Shown here: positions 1-7,785 of the stretch, in pieces
Layout of the letters: every line of letters starts with the position of its first letter
Position numbering within the stretch: position 1 is the stretch's first letter
Origin: an uncultured Phycisphaerales bacterium
GTDB taxonomy: Bacteria > Planctomycetota > Phycisphaerae > WQYP01
Reading direction: 5' to 3'
NCBI GenBank assembly: GCA_903845195.1
Contig: CAIMWO010000019.1
Span: 1-64,000, forward strand
DNA length: 64,000 nt
The notes under the pieces: generated by a model
The model's input: the letters and a program-made list of their open reading frames with translations, nothing else
Told to the model about the DNA's origin: nothing
Database searches by the model: none
Made by a program: the position numbers and the translations under genes

Positions 1-74
1 ACGCTGTACCCCTGCTGGTTGACCAACTGCACCGCCGAAAGCTTGAACTCACGCGTGAACTTCCGTCTTCCCAT
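1..74 (-). mobile_element. IS3-family transposase OrfA, N-terminal fragment at the window edge
   Basis: Reading leftward from an ATG whose A is at 74, the first 24 codons give MGRRKFTREFKLSAVQLVNQ and continue off the window. A strong AAGGAG ribosome site lies just upstream. The opening (basic, then R-E-F-K-x-x-A-V-x-L) is typical of the OrfA helix-turn-helix protein of IS3-family elements, which binds the element ends and is made with OrfB by frameshifting. The left terminus of the element should lie in roughly 90-130, but no inverted repeat can be confirmed without the other end. Only the N-terminus is visible, so completeness and activity cannot be judged. Confidence 0.75.
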
Positions 75-182
75 GGCAGACTCCTTTCAGACAGCCATTA
101 TGCTGTCCGGCCGGCGCGCCCACCATTCGCTGGGAACCCCAGGCGCACGATACGAATCTTCTCCTTAACGGTTCTTGTCCTT

Positions 183-512
183 GTGCTCATTCACGCGATC
201 GCTTCGCAATATCGAACCAGTACCCTTTGCGCCGGGAGGCGTTTTCTGATGTTTGATTCTGTTGGCGCCTACTGCAAATACGAGGGTATTTCTTACTATG
301 GTTGGAAAATAGAGATTGATAAGCACTATGGTCCAGTTGAGTTTATCGATTTCTTGTGGCTGCCAGGCGTTACAAAAACCCAAATCGCCATACCGTGGTG
401 GCTGATATTGACGTGTTCGGCGGGCGCAACCATTCTGCTGTGGCGATTTACTCGATCTCCAAAAAGAATTTCTGGATTTCCTATGGAAAATTTTCAAAGG
501 CCGAAAGCGTGA
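183..512 (+). CDS. Small membrane protein, probably 5'-truncated
   Basis: The protein has a hydrophobic N-terminus, a soluble middle (GAYCKYEGISYYGWKIEI) and a C-terminal membrane segment, IPWWLILTCSAGATILLWRF. This build resembles a planctomycete family of small proteins ending in a membrane helix that starts with an I-P-W/Y-W motif. The only in-frame start is GTG 183, which falls inside what looks like the first membrane helix: translation upstream from about 129 reads AGNPRRTIRIFSLTVLVLVL, a better N-terminus, yet no ATG or GTG precedes it. The frame stays open back to the window edge through the transposase fragment. I infer that the IS insertion removed the original start. Base composition is lower in GC than the neighbours. 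Function is unknown. Confidence 0.5.
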   Translation: MLIHAIASQYRTSTLCAGRRFLMFDSVGAYCKYEGISYYGWKIEIDKHYGPVEFIDFLWLPGVTKTQIAIPWWLILTCSAGATILLWRFTRSPKRISGFPMENFQRPKA

Positions 513-573
513 TGGGGCTGGTTTACGGAAATGAAAGATGAGCGGGAGATTTGATGAGGCGGGGTCTGTCGGC

Positions 574-606
574 ATGCTCTTGGCACCGAGATTGTGCCAA
601 GGGCAT
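574..606. terminator. Hairpin between the membrane gene and the immunity gene
   Basis: Thirteen-base arms (ATGCTCTTGGCAC and GTGCCAAGGGCAT) with one G-T wobble enclose a 7-nt loop. There is no T-run after it, so an intrinsic terminator is not proven. It ends about 37 bases before the next start codon and could act as an attenuator or transcript end. Confidence 0.4.
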
Positions 607-642
607 GGCACCCGGCACAACGGCCTGAAATAGGGGTAGTAG

Positions 643-1128
643 ATGAACCTCGAAATCCTGCATCGATCCCGTAAACGGGTCGTCCCGGGAGATGTTTTTG
701 TGTTCCGACCAAAGGGTCGCGATTACTACTTCGGCTGCGTGGTCATGGTCGGCACGAAGGTGATTTCACTGCCGGACAACAAACTGATCTATCTCTACGA
801 TATCCATGCTCCTGGTAAACTACCTGTCCCAGATCTGGACCCCAAACGTCTATTAGTTCCCCCAATTGTTATCAACAATCTTCCCTGGTCAAGGGGGTAC
901 TTTGAGGTCGTAGAGCACCGCGCGTTGTCGGATATCGCCCTGCTCAAGACTCACTGCCTGCGACGAAGCAACGGCCGGTACTTCAATGAGCTGGGCGAGG
1001 AACTTCCACATCGAATAGAGCCGTGTGGAGATTTTGCTCTCGATAGCTTCCGCACGATCGATTGTTCGGTAAGCGAAGCCCTTGGGATTCCCTGGAAACC
1101 TGACGAAGACGCGCCGACCCGTCTGTAG
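643..1128 (+). CDS. Imm26-like immunity protein
   Basis: This 161-residue protein opens with KRVVPGDVFVFRPKGRDYYF, the G-D-V-F ... Y-Y-F-G arrangement typical of the immunity protein 26 family (Imm26). Such proteins are small cytoplasmic partners that neutralise the nuclease domains of polymorphic toxins. No signal peptide or membrane helix is seen. The start is the first ATG after the upstream hairpin, with a weak GGGG site. No toxin gene is visible in the window: the left neighbour is a membrane protein fragment and then an IS element, so this may be an orphan immunity gene or its toxin may lie beyond the left edge. The family match is by motif recognition only; the function is inferred. 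Confidence 0.6.
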   Translation: MNLEILHRSRKRVVPGDVFVFRPKGRDYYFGCVVMVGTKVISLPDNKLIYLYDIHAPGKLPVPDLDPKRLLVPPIVINNLPWSRGYFEVVEHRALSDIALLKTHCLRRSNGRYFNELGEELPHRIEPCGDFALDSFRTIDCSVSEALGIPWKPDEDAPTRL

Positions 1129-1241
1129 ATCACGGCCCTCCTGGTATAGATGATGGGGGCACGGCGGATCTGCCAACAAGGGTGGTAGTGAGATGGGCGC
1201 TCCCTGACGGTCGCGGTACCGGAGGCTGCGCACAGACGCTC

Positions 1242-2030
1242 TTAGAGGCAGTCGAGGAGGAGGAGGGTGACGTCGTCGCGGAAGACGCGGTTGCCGAAGA
1301 GGAGGGATTCGAAGAGTTTGGCGGCGGGGTGAGGGTCCGGGGGGCAGGCGGAGGGGGGGGCGAGGGCTTGGCAGATGTCCTGGACTTCGTCGGCTTCGGG
1401 GCGGTCGTGGAGGGTTTCGATGAGGCCGTCGGTGTAGAAGAGGACGCGGTCGGCGGGCTCGAGGGTGACGGTGGGGGCATTTTCGTAGGGGAAATCTTCG
1501 CCGGTGAAGAGGGGCAGGCCGGTGTCAAAGAGGAGGGGTTGGGCGGTGCGATCATGGTGGCGGATGGGGTGAGGGTGGCCGGCGGAGGCCATGGTGAGGC
1601 GGCGCGAGGCGGGGTCGAAGAAGGCGGCCAGGGCGGTGACGAAGCGTCCACAGAAAAAGGCGTTGCGGAGTTCGCGATCGATGTTGTTGAGGAGGGTGGC
1701 GGGGGAATCGGCGGTGGTGGCGAAGCGGAGGAAGGCGTGTTTGAGCATGGCGGAGGAGAGTGCGGCGGCGATGCCGTGGCCGGAGACGTCGGCGATCATG
1801 AGGGCGAGGATGCCGTCGGGGCGGACGAGGGTGTCGAGGAAATCGCCGCCGACGTGGTAGAGGGGCTGGTAGAAGTGGCTGAGCTTGCAGCCGGTGAGGG
1901 TCTGGTTTTCGGGCGGGAGGAGGTAGCGCTGGACGGAGCGGGCCTGGAGGAGTTCTTCTTCCATGCGCTCATGATGGCTCAGGAGCTGAGCGGAGAGGGC
2001 GGATTCGATGTGTTCGGTCTGGTCAAGCAT
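1242..2030 (-). CDS. PP2C/SpoIIE-type serine phosphatase
   Basis: A 262-residue cytoplasmic protein. Residues 1-40 form a short charged helix ending in the S-V-Q-R-x-L-L-P linker usual before RsbU/SpoIIE phosphatase domains. The catalytic domain follows: VGGDF (about 60-64) and ADVSGHG (80-86) supply metal-binding aspartates, and FYTDGL and the C-terminal DDVTLLLL are the late motifs of the family. Such enzymes dephosphorylate anti-sigma-factor antagonists in partner-switching pathways. There is no receiver, PAS, GAF or HAMP domain, so the input must come through a partner. No anti-sigma factor or antagonist gene is adjacent. Confidence 0.85.
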   Translation of the reverse strand: MLDQTEHIESALSAQLLSHHERMEEELLQARSVQRYLLPPENQTLTGCKLSHFYQPLYHVGGDFLDTLVRPDGILALMIADVSGHGIAAALSSAMLKHAFLRFATTADSPATLLNNIDRELRNAFFCGRFVTALAAFFDPASRRLTMASAGHPHPIRHHDRTAQPLLFDTGLPLFTGEDFPYENAPTVTLEPADRVLFYTDGLIETLHDRPEADEVQDICQALAPPSACPPDPHPAAKLFESLLFGNRVFRDDVTLLLLDCL

Positions 2031-2080
2031 GGGGGCACAAGATGTTTATCGGTCGGAGGAGGGGGAGGGTTGGGGAGAAA

Positions 2081-2112
2081 GAAGCAAGAAGCAAGAATCA
2101 AGAAGCAAGAAG
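2081..2112. repeat. Heptamer tandem array, unit GAAGCAA
   Basis: Four and a half copies of a 7-nt unit (one copy reads GAATCAA) lie upstream of the SpoIIE phosphatase gene. Arrays of the same unit or its complement recur at 6493-6534, 9275-9309 and 37246-37273. Confidence 0.85.
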
Positions 2113-2127
2113 AAGTGCTAACGGACG

Positions 2128-2302
2128 TAAATTAGCCACAAATGAACACGAATAAACACAAATTTGAGGTAGAGGGCGGATTGGCCCGCGCCGAAGGCGT
2201 CGGCGGGCTTTAGGGATTAGCGATAGAGCGGAAGTGCACCGTGCGGGCCGGCGGCAGAGCCGCACGGCTCTGAAGTGAGACGTGTTCATTTGTGGCTCGA
2301 TT
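2128..2302. repeat. Inverted pair of the dispersed decamer repeat
   Basis: The left arm (from 2128) carries TTAGCCACAAATGAACACG followed by AATAAACACAAAT, a unit with a 10-nt period (CACAAATGAA, CACGAATAAA, CACAAAT). The right arm near 2282-2300 carries the complement GTGTTCATTTGTGGCT. About 120 bases of unique sequence and the 31-base hairpin repeat at 2242 lie between. Together with 2031-2127 this fills the 369-base gap between the SpoIIE gene and the next gene; no coding sequence is seen here. Confidence 0.7.
2242..2272. repeat. 31-base GC-rich hairpin repeat, copy 1
   Basis: The sequence starts TGCGGGCCGGCGGC and ends with the hairpin AGAGCCGCACGGCTCT. The same 31 bases recur with one change at 5067-5097. 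Each copy lies 130-160 bases before the start of a plus-strand gene. Confidence 0.7.
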
Positions 2303-2399
2303 GTTTTATCAGCCAGCGATGTTGAACAAAGCGACTGTCTCTTGGGGCGGGGGTTGGTTATGTTGTAGGGGGTCGGGCCGGGTAGGGGCCTGGGTTTGA

Positions 2400-4991
2400 A
2401 TGGGACGGCGAGTAATGAGTGAATCTGAGGACACGGGTTCGTCACGGGAGATCCCGCTGAAGCCGCTGGAGCCGCGGGCGGTTCCGGTGCGGGGGCCGGC
2501 GCTGGCGGCGGTGGTGCGCGGGGCGCGTCCGCCGGCGTGGCCGGTGCCGGAGGAGGTGACGGGGCGGAGTTTTTTGGTGGTGCTGGCGCTGCTGGGGATC
2601 ATCGGTTTGCTGGCGTATGTGATGAAGACGTACAGCGGCGGGGCGAATGCGGGGGTGGATCAGAATGGTTACATGATGACGGCGCGGTTGATCACGGGGG
2701 ACAAGAATGCGTTTGCGCCGGAGCATCCGCCGGCGACGCCGCCGGGGGTGATTGCGCAGTTGCAGGAGAAAGCGGGCGCGACGCAGGCGGCGACGGGGTC
2801 TGCGATGACGCAGCCGGGGAGGGTCTATGCGACGGATGATCTGGAGCTTCCGCGGGCGGCGCAGACGTGGCCGATGTTTGATGTGGTGCGGAACCGGTTG
2901 AGTTACGTGCAGGAATCGCCGTTTCAGTTTGCGGGGCGGATGAACATTTTCACGGAGCCGTACGGGCCGATCGAAGTGAAGGATGGGGGGAGCGTGCAGG
3001 AGCACCGGGTGTATGCGAAGTATCCGTTCGGGTTTCCGCTTTTGGCGGCGATCGGGCGGTGGATCTATGGGTTGGACGGGATGTATTTGGTGAATCCGCT
3101 GTGCACGGTGCTGGCGTGTTATTTCGCATATTTTTTGTTTCGACAGGTGGTGTCGCCGTTCATGGGGTTGATGGGAGTGTTGTGGCTGGCGTGCAATCCG
3201 CTGGCGTTGATGTATGGGATCGATGCGAACAGTCATGCGAGCACGCTGCTGTGCGTGGTGATCGGATTCTGGGGGGTGTTGAGCTGGCTGCGGCTGGGGG
3301 AGAAGTGGCGGGCGCTGGTGGGGGGATTGGCGCTGGGATATGCGTGCACGATCCGGTATTCGGAATTTCTGCTGGTGTTGCCGGTAGTGTTTGCGGCGAT
3401 CGTGAATCTGCGGTTCGGGAAGAACTGGGACAAGAAGCGGTGGCGGGGAAGCCTGACGTTATTGCTAGGATGGGCGATACCGGTGCTGGTGCTGGCGGGG
3501 GTGTGCTGGGTCTGTTTCGGATTGCCGTGGAAGACGGGGTATACCTATTGTCACGAGGACACGGGATTTTCGTGGAAGTATTTGAGCGGAGATTTCGGAA
3601 AGGGTCTGGCGCAGCGGCAGGGGAACTGGGAGACGTTTCTGGATCAGATTAACAACACGGGGTTGTACATCATGTGGCCGTTTGCGCTGGTGGGATTGCT
3701 GGCGATGATCGGCAGCGCGTGGCGGTTGGGGGTGACGATGGCGCTGTGGATTTTGCCGAGCACGGGGTTGTATATGTTGTATTACTGGGCGCCGCAGGGG
3801 CCGGCGAACCTGGGGTACATGCGGTTTTTCATATCGATATTGCCGGGGATGATTTTGGCGGGGCTGTGGATCTTGGAGCGCGGGCTGGTGCATTTGCGGG
3901 GGGAGAAATGGTCGTCGCTGATCCTGGTCACGTTGCTGGGGGTGGTGCTGTGGCTGTGCGCGGCAATGTACGGGTATACGGAGCAGCCGGTGATCGGGCT
4001 GAAGATTTTTGCGCAGTTGCCGATGGCGCTGTGGCATTATGTGACTTCGCTGCCGGGGGCGATCGGGACGGGAGTGATATTGGCGCTGGTGGCGGGGGTG
4101 TGGATGTGGGATCGGGAGCTGGCGCCGTCGCGGACGTGTTTGGCGCTGGGTGCGGCGGCGATTACGGCGGTGGGGTGCGGAAGGAATCTTGCGCGTAGCA
4201 GCGAGAGTCTGGAGAACAGTTACGCGCGGCAGTTGGGGGTGCGCGAGATGGTGGACCTGACGACGAGCGTGTTGCCGCGGGGGTCGGTGCTGTTTGCGAA
4301 CGATGGGTTGGAGAATCAATTGGATGTGGTGGGGTGGTGGAAGTTGTATCCGCTGGAGTTGTTCAACACGGTGGGGTTTGCGGATTACAAGCGGCGGGCG
4401 GAGATGCATGATAAGGACCGGGAGCAGGAGGAGGATCCGGATCCGCTGCAGGCGGCGCGGGCATCGTATTACATGAAGCTGCTGGGGAGGCAGAACGCGT
4501 CGGGTCAGTGGGTAGCGCGGAATAATGATGATCTGCGCGGGGCGGAGAATGCGATTATCGAGCGGCAGTTGAGTGAGGGGAGGCGGGTGGCGTTTCTGGT
4601 AACGGAGAGGGAGGATCGGCAGGGGCGGCCGACGGTGAAGGGGACGTTGCCGGTGCGGGCGGGGTATGAGTTGAAGGAGTTGGTGCGTTGGGTGACGATG
4701 ATGCCGGTGCGCGTGGCGCGGGGGCCGGGCGGGATGATGGGTATGGGCGGGCGTAATGGGCGGCGGCCGGAGCAGCCGGAGGCGGTGCCGGGGCGGGCGC
4801 TGGCGTACCAGGTGATTTACGAGTTGGTGGACAAGAATCGGCCGGTGGCGCCGGTGCGGCCAGTGGTGCCAGTGACACCTGTGAACCCCCCTACCCCCCC
4901 CACCGTTCCGGTGGAGCCGCCGAAGATGCCGGGGAATCAGCGGCCGCCGGAAGTGCCGTCGACGCGGAAGACGATATTTGATATGAATTGA
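2400..4991 (+). CDS. Multi-pass membrane glycosyltransferase-like protein (GT-C type)
   Basis: An 863-residue integral membrane protein. After a proline-rich cytoplasmic head, the first helix is at about residues 56-75, then comes an extracytoplasmic loop of about 150 residues and a block of roughly ten further helices (about 215-600). A soluble C-terminal domain follows, ending in a proline-rich tail from about 820. The layout, with an acidic residue soon after helix 1 (AGVDQNGY) and the YAKYPFGFPLLAA segment, resembles lipid-linked sugar transferases of the GT39/ArnT/PMT type, but no family signature is certain. It is probably involved in envelope glycosylation. ATG 2415 is an alternative start; neither start has a clear ribosome site. 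It stands alone between two repeat-filled gaps. Confidence 0.65.
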   Translation: MGRRVMSESEDTGSSREIPLKPLEPRAVPVRGPALAAVVRGARPPAWPVPEEVTGRSFLVVLALLGIIGLLAYVMKTYSGGANAGVDQNGYMMTARLITGDKNAFAPEHPPATPPGVIAQLQEKAGATQAATGSAMTQPGRVYATDDLELPRAAQTWPMFDVVRNRLSYVQESPFQFAGRMNIFTEPYGPIEVKDGGSVQEHRVYAKYPFGFPLLAAIGRWIYGLDGMYLVNPLCTVLACYFAYFLFRQVVSPFMGLMGVLWLACNPLALMYGIDANSHASTLLCVVIGFWGVLSWLRLGEKWRALVGGLALGYACTIRYSEFLLVLPVVFAAIVNLRFGKNWDKKRWRGSLTLLLGWAIPVLVLAGVCWVCFGLPWKTGYTYCHEDTGFSWKYLSGDFGKGLAQRQGNWETFLDQINNTGLYIMWPFALVGLLAMIGSAWRLGVTMALWILPSTGLYMLYYWAPQGPANLGYMRFFISILPGMILAGLWILERGLVHLRGEKWSSLILVTLLGVVLWLCAAMYGYTEQPVIGLKIFAQLPMALWHYVTSLPGAIGTGVILALVAGVWMWDRELAPSRTCLALGAAAITAVGCGRNLARSSESLENSYARQLGVREMVDLTTSVLPRGSVLFANDGLENQLDVVGWWKLYPLELFNTVGFADYKRRAEMHDKDREQEEDPDPLQAARASYYMKLLGRQNASGQWVARNNDDLRGAENAIIERQLSEGRRVAFLVTEREDRQGRPTVKGTLPVRAGYELKELVRWVTMMPVRVARGPGGMMGMGGRNGRRPEQPEAVPGRALAYQVIYELVDKNRPVAPVRPVVPVTPVNPPTPPTVPVEPPKMPGNQRPPEVPSTRKTIFDMN

Positions 4992-5002
4992 GGGGGGAGA
5001 GA

Positions 5003-5037
5003 AACGATGAATGTTGAACGATGAACGATGAACGGGG
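5003..5037. repeat. Heptamer tandem array, unit AACGATG
   Basis: Five 7-nt units, one reading AATGTTG and the last AACGGGG, lie 12 bases after the stop codon of the membrane glycosyltransferase gene. The same unit recurs at 12452-12486 and, inverted, at 62698-62726. Confidence 0.85.
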
Positions 5038-5066
5038 CTGCGCGGGGAGTTTGTTCATGAGGGGTA

Positions 5067-5097
5067 TGCGGGCCGGCGGCGGAGCCGCACGGCTCTG
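5067..5097. repeat. 31-base GC-rich hairpin repeat, copy 2
   Basis: Identical to 2242-2272 apart from one A-to-G change in the middle. It includes the self-complementary pair GAGCC...GGCTC. It sits in the 235-base gap before the ferredoxin-NADP reductase gene. Confidence 0.7.
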
Positions 5098-5226
5098 GGG
5101 AAATACTTCATTGACGATAGCGCGGAAAATCGATCGGGAATCCGTTGCGGGAGGGTTTCGTGGCGTATGATGGTGGGCGGCGGGGATTATTTTGAGGGGC
5201 TTTCCAATGTTTGTTAGGAGCTGGGA

Positions 5227-6297
5227 ATGAGTCATGTCGATGCGGCGGCGGGGGATGTTTTTGATTTGACGATTATCGGGGGCGGGCCGGTGGGGTTATT
5301 CGCGGCGTATTACGCGGGCATGCGGCACATGCGGACGAAGATTATTGATTGCCTGGAGGAACTGGGTGGACAGCTCACGGCGCTCTATCCGGAGAAGTAC
5401 ATTTTTGATGTGCCGGGATTTCCGAAGGTGCTGGCGCGCGATCTGGTGAAGAGTTTGGTGGAGCAGGCAATGCAGTACTCGCCGACGATTGCGCTGGGGG
5501 AGACGGTGCAGACGCTGGAGGTGATACAGAAGGCGGACGGGGGTGCGGTGCATCCGTCATCGGCGACGGACGTGATGGTGTACAAGATCGTATCGAATGC
5601 GGGGGTTCATCTGACCAAGACGCTGCTGATCTGCGCCGGGGCGGGGGCGTTTTCGCCCAAGAAGCTGACGGTGCCGGGCGCGGAAAAATGGGAGAACAAC
5701 GGGGTGCACTATGCGGTGCGGAAGAAGGCGGTGTTTGCGGACAAGGATGTGCTGATGGTGGGCGGGGGCGATTCGGCGATCGACTGGGCGCTGAATCTGC
5801 AGGATGTGGTGCGGAGCATCACGCTGATCCATCGGCGCAACGTGTTCCGGGCGCATGAGGACAGCGTGCGGAAGCTGCTGGCGACGCCGACGAAGATCAT
5901 GACCTTCTGCGAGCTGGAGGGGCTGATCGAGAAGGATGGGCGGCTGGTGGGCGCGGATGTGATCAACAATCAGACGAAGGAGAAGCATCGTCTGAACGTG
6001 GACGAGGTGGTGGTGCAGATCGGGTTCAATTCGTCGCTGGGGCCGATCAAGCATTGGCCGCTGGAGATCGAACGCGGGAGCATTCGGGTCGGACAGCACA
6101 TGGAGACGGAGTTGCCGGGGATTTTTGCGGCGGGGGATGTGGCGACGTTTGACGGGAAGCTGCGGCTGATCGCGACGGGATTCGGCGAGGCGGCGGTGGC
6201 GGTGAATTATGCGAAGCATTTGCTGGACCCGCATGCGAAGGTGTTTCCGGGACATTCGTCGGAGTTGGGGCACCAGTCGAGCGGGGTGACGATTTGA
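5227..6297 (+). CDS. Ferredoxin/flavodoxin-NADP reductase, thioredoxin-reductase-like type
   Basis: A 356-residue soluble flavoprotein. An FAD-binding GGGPVG fold sits at about residues 18-23 and an NADP-binding GGGDSA fold at about 179-184. ELGGQLTALYPEKYIFDVPG (44-63) and the C-terminal GIFAAGDVATF ... ATGFGEAA are typical of this reductase group (YumC-like). The CxxC redox pair of true thioredoxin reductases is absent: the corresponding stretch reads LLICAGAGAF. It should therefore move electrons between NADPH and ferredoxin or flavodoxin, feeding reductive biosynthesis. The start has a clear AGGAG ribosome site. It is 356 residues long, slightly above the usual 330-350. Confidence 0.85.
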   Translation: MSHVDAAAGDVFDLTIIGGGPVGLFAAYYAGMRHMRTKIIDCLEELGGQLTALYPEKYIFDVPGFPKVLARDLVKSLVEQAMQYSPTIALGETVQTLEVIQKADGGAVHPSSATDVMVYKIVSNAGVHLTKTLLICAGAGAFSPKKLTVPGAEKWENNGVHYAVRKKAVFADKDVLMVGGGDSAIDWALNLQDVVRSITLIHRRNVFRAHEDSVRKLLATPTKIMTFCELEGLIEKDGRLVGADVINNQTKEKHRLNVDEVVVQIGFNSSLGPIKHWPLEIERGSIRVGQHMETELPGIFAAGDVATFDGKLRLIATGFGEAAVAVNYAKHLLDPHAKVFPGHSSELGHQSSGVTI

Positions 6298-6308
6298 GGG
6301 GGCTTTTC

Positions 6309-6338
6309 ACCACCAAGGCACCAAGGCGCCAAGAAGAC
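6309..6338. repeat. Octamer tandem array, unit CACCAAGG
   Basis: Three 8-nt units follow 11 bases after the reductase stop codon. The same unit, with variants CACCAAGA and CACGAAGG, recurs at 7144-7167. Confidence 0.75.
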
Positions 6339-6360
6339 GTGAGAGATGACGAAACGCGAC

Positions 6361-6390
6361 CACAGATGAACACGAATGGATACAAATAGT
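6361..6390. repeat. Degenerate decamer array
   Basis: Three 10-nt units (CACAGATGAA, CACGAATGGA, TACAAATAGT) are a diverged form of the dispersed decamer repeat and lack the flanking TTAGC. Confidence 0.7.
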
Positions 6391-6430
6391 GAAGCAGGGG
6401 GTTGGGGATACATAGGCGATCGAGTGCGCG

Positions 6431-6462
6431 AGCCACAGGGATTGCAATCCCTGGGCTTGGAT
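6431..6462. repeat. Palindromic repeat centred on AGGGATTGCAATCCCT, copy 1
   Basis: A perfect 16-base palindrome at 6437-6452 is followed by GGGCTTGGAT. A second copy with longer arms lies at 24748-24780. It resembles a REP-type element or a transcript-end hairpin. Confidence 0.7.
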
Positions 6463-6492
6463 GTCCAAACTGAACGATTACCCATCGTCCGA

Positions 6493-6534
6493 CTTCTTGC
6501 TTCTTGCTTCTTGATTCTTGCTTCTTGCTTCTCG
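6493..6534. repeat. Heptamer tandem array, unit CTTCTTG
   Basis: Six consecutive 7-nt units (one ATTCTTG, last CTTCTCG) end 53 bases before the pyrE start codon. CTTCTTG is the complement of the CAAGAAG unit seen at 2081 and 37246, so this family occurs in both orientations. Confidence 0.9.
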
Positions 6535-6587
6535 ATGCCGCGGTTACAATTCGGCGCTTTTATTTTCTCTCACGGAGTAGGTAAGTC

Positions 6588-7112
6588 ATGGATCATGCGA
6601 CGTTGGCGAAGCGGGTGAAAGAGGTGGCGCTGTTGGAGGGAGACTTCACGCTGCGGTCGGGGAAGAAGTCAAAGTTCTATTTTGACAAGTACTTGTTTGA
6701 GACGCAGCCGGACATTCTGGAGGCGATGGGACAGGAGATTGCGAAGCGCTTGCCGGCGGAGACGACGCGGATTGCCGGTCCGGAGCTGGGTGCGGTGGCG
6801 CTGGCGGCGGCGGGGAGCCTGGCGTCGCGGAAGCCGTTCTTTATCGTGCGGAACGCCAAGAAGGATTACGGGACGGCCAAGACGATTGAAGGGAAGCTGG
6901 AGAAGGGGGATAACGTGGTGCTGGTGGAGGACATCGTCACCAGCGGCGGGCAGGTGATCGAGGCGATCAAGAACATCACGGAGGCGGGAGCGAAGGTGGT
7001 GAAGGTGATCGTGGCGCTGGATCGGCTGGAGGGCGGGAAGGAGAATATTCTGGCGGCGGCGCCGGGAGTGCCGTATGAGGCGATTTTGAATAAGGGTGAT
7101 ATGGGGATGTGA
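6588..7112 (+). CDS. pyrE: Orotate phosphoribosyltransferase
   Basis: This 174-residue enzyme joins orotate and PRPP to give orotidine monophosphate in pyrimidine synthesis. The PRPP-binding loop VVLVEDIVTSGGQVIEAI (about 110-127) is complete with its two acidic residues. Earlier landmarks are FTLRSGKKSKFYFDKY (20-35) and the lysine-rich IVRNAKKDYG stretch (87-95). The protein is shorter than E. coli PyrE (213 residues), matching the compact archaeal/bacterial subtype. The start is ATG 6588, 53 bases after a CTTCTTG array. No other pyr gene is adjacent. Confidence 0.9.
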   Translation: MDHATLAKRVKEVALLEGDFTLRSGKKSKFYFDKYLFETQPDILEAMGQEIAKRLPAETTRIAGPELGAVALAAAGSLASRKPFFIVRNAKKDYGTAKTIEGKLEKGDNVVLVEDIVTSGGQVIEAIKNITEAGAKVVKVIVALDRLEGGKENILAAAPGVPYEAILNKGDMGM

Positions 7113-7143
7113 AGTGCGCTCGTTGGGCGAGCGGATTTTTTAC

Positions 7144-7167
7144 CACCAAGACACGAAGGCACCAAGA
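7144..7167. repeat. Octamer tandem array, unit CACCAAGA
   Basis: Three 8-nt units (CACCAAGA, CACGAAGG, CACCAAGA) lie about 30 bases after the pyrE stop codon, in the same family as 6309-6338. Confidence 0.75.
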
Positions 7168-7255
7168 ATTTATTGAGTTGAGAATGGCCGAAGCTTTGCT
7201 TCGGCCTTCTTCTTATAGCCACCGCGTCTTGGCGATCAAGTGGCCTGTTGATTCG

Positions 7256-7561
7256 TCATGATGCGGGACGCTGGCGGGCTCCGTGGCGGACTTGAAGGAT
7301 CGTCACTTGATGGTCTTCCACTTCGAAGATGATGCGGTAGGCGTGGCGTTTGGTTCCGCATAGGAGTTGGCGGACTTTGCCGGAGGCATCTTCCGCCTCT
7401 GGAACCAGCGGGCAGCGAAGGGGATATTCTTCGAGTGAGGCGATGGCCTGCAGCAATTCCTCGTGCCAGGCCGTCACGTGCACGGTTCGTTCTGCCAGCC
7501 ATGCATAGGCTTCGTCGATTTGCTCGGCTGCGACTTCGGCTATTCGTACGTGATATTTCAT
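7256..7561 (-). CDS. ParE/RelE-family toxin
   Basis: A 101-residue protein of the ParE/RelE superfamily. The helical start YHVRIAEVAAEQIDEAYAWL, then ELLQAIASLEEYPLRCPLV, then GTKRHAYRIIFEVEDHQVTI and LQVRHGAR match the usual ParE order: two helices, a sheet with Y-R-I-x-F, and the closing V-x-H-x-x-R. Members are ribosome-dependent RNases or gyrase poisons; which applies cannot be told from sequence. It overlaps the upstream antitoxin gene by four bases (ATGA), so the two are probably translated together, antitoxin first. Confidence 0.85.
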   Translation of the reverse strand: MKYHVRIAEVAAEQIDEAYAWLAERTVHVTAWHEELLQAIASLEEYPLRCPLVPEAEDASGKVRQLLCGTKRHAYRIIFEVEDHQVTILQVRHGARQRPAS

Positions 7562-7746
7562 CGCCGCGCGATCTTGTATTTTTTGCGCATCTTTTCGAGG
7601 AACTCGCGGGCGGGGACGGTTTTGCCCAGTGCGGCTTGCGCGCGCCCGAGGCGAATGCCTTCGCGGACGCGTTGTGTTTCCAGTGATTCACGCAGGGACG
7701 CCACTTCCTCTTCGAGTGCTGCGACGCGCGATTCCAATTTCGTCAT
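7558..7746 (-). CDS. Small coiled-coil antitoxin partner of the ParE-like toxin
   Basis: A 62-residue acidic/helical protein. Residues 1-32 form a clear coiled coil (VAALEEEVASLRESLETQR) and the C-terminus is basic (MRKKYKIARR). There is no ribbon-helix-helix or AbrB DNA-binding motif of the common ParD kind. Its position directly upstream of the toxin with an ATGA overlap makes it the antitoxin candidate. The gene lies 39 bases from the end of folE2 on the same strand. The pairing is strong; the biochemical role is inferred from position. Confidence 0.7.
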   Translation of the reverse strand: MTKLESRVAALEEEVASLRESLETQRVREGIRLGRAQAALGKTVPAREFLEKMRKKYKIARR

Positions 7747-7785
7747 GAACGAACTCCCAAGAACCCCCCCCAGTATAGCAAATTT

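Noticed and set aside
2081..2112. Heptamer arrays as CRISPR arrays
   Set aside because: Units are 7-10 nt with no spacers; no cas gene is in the window.
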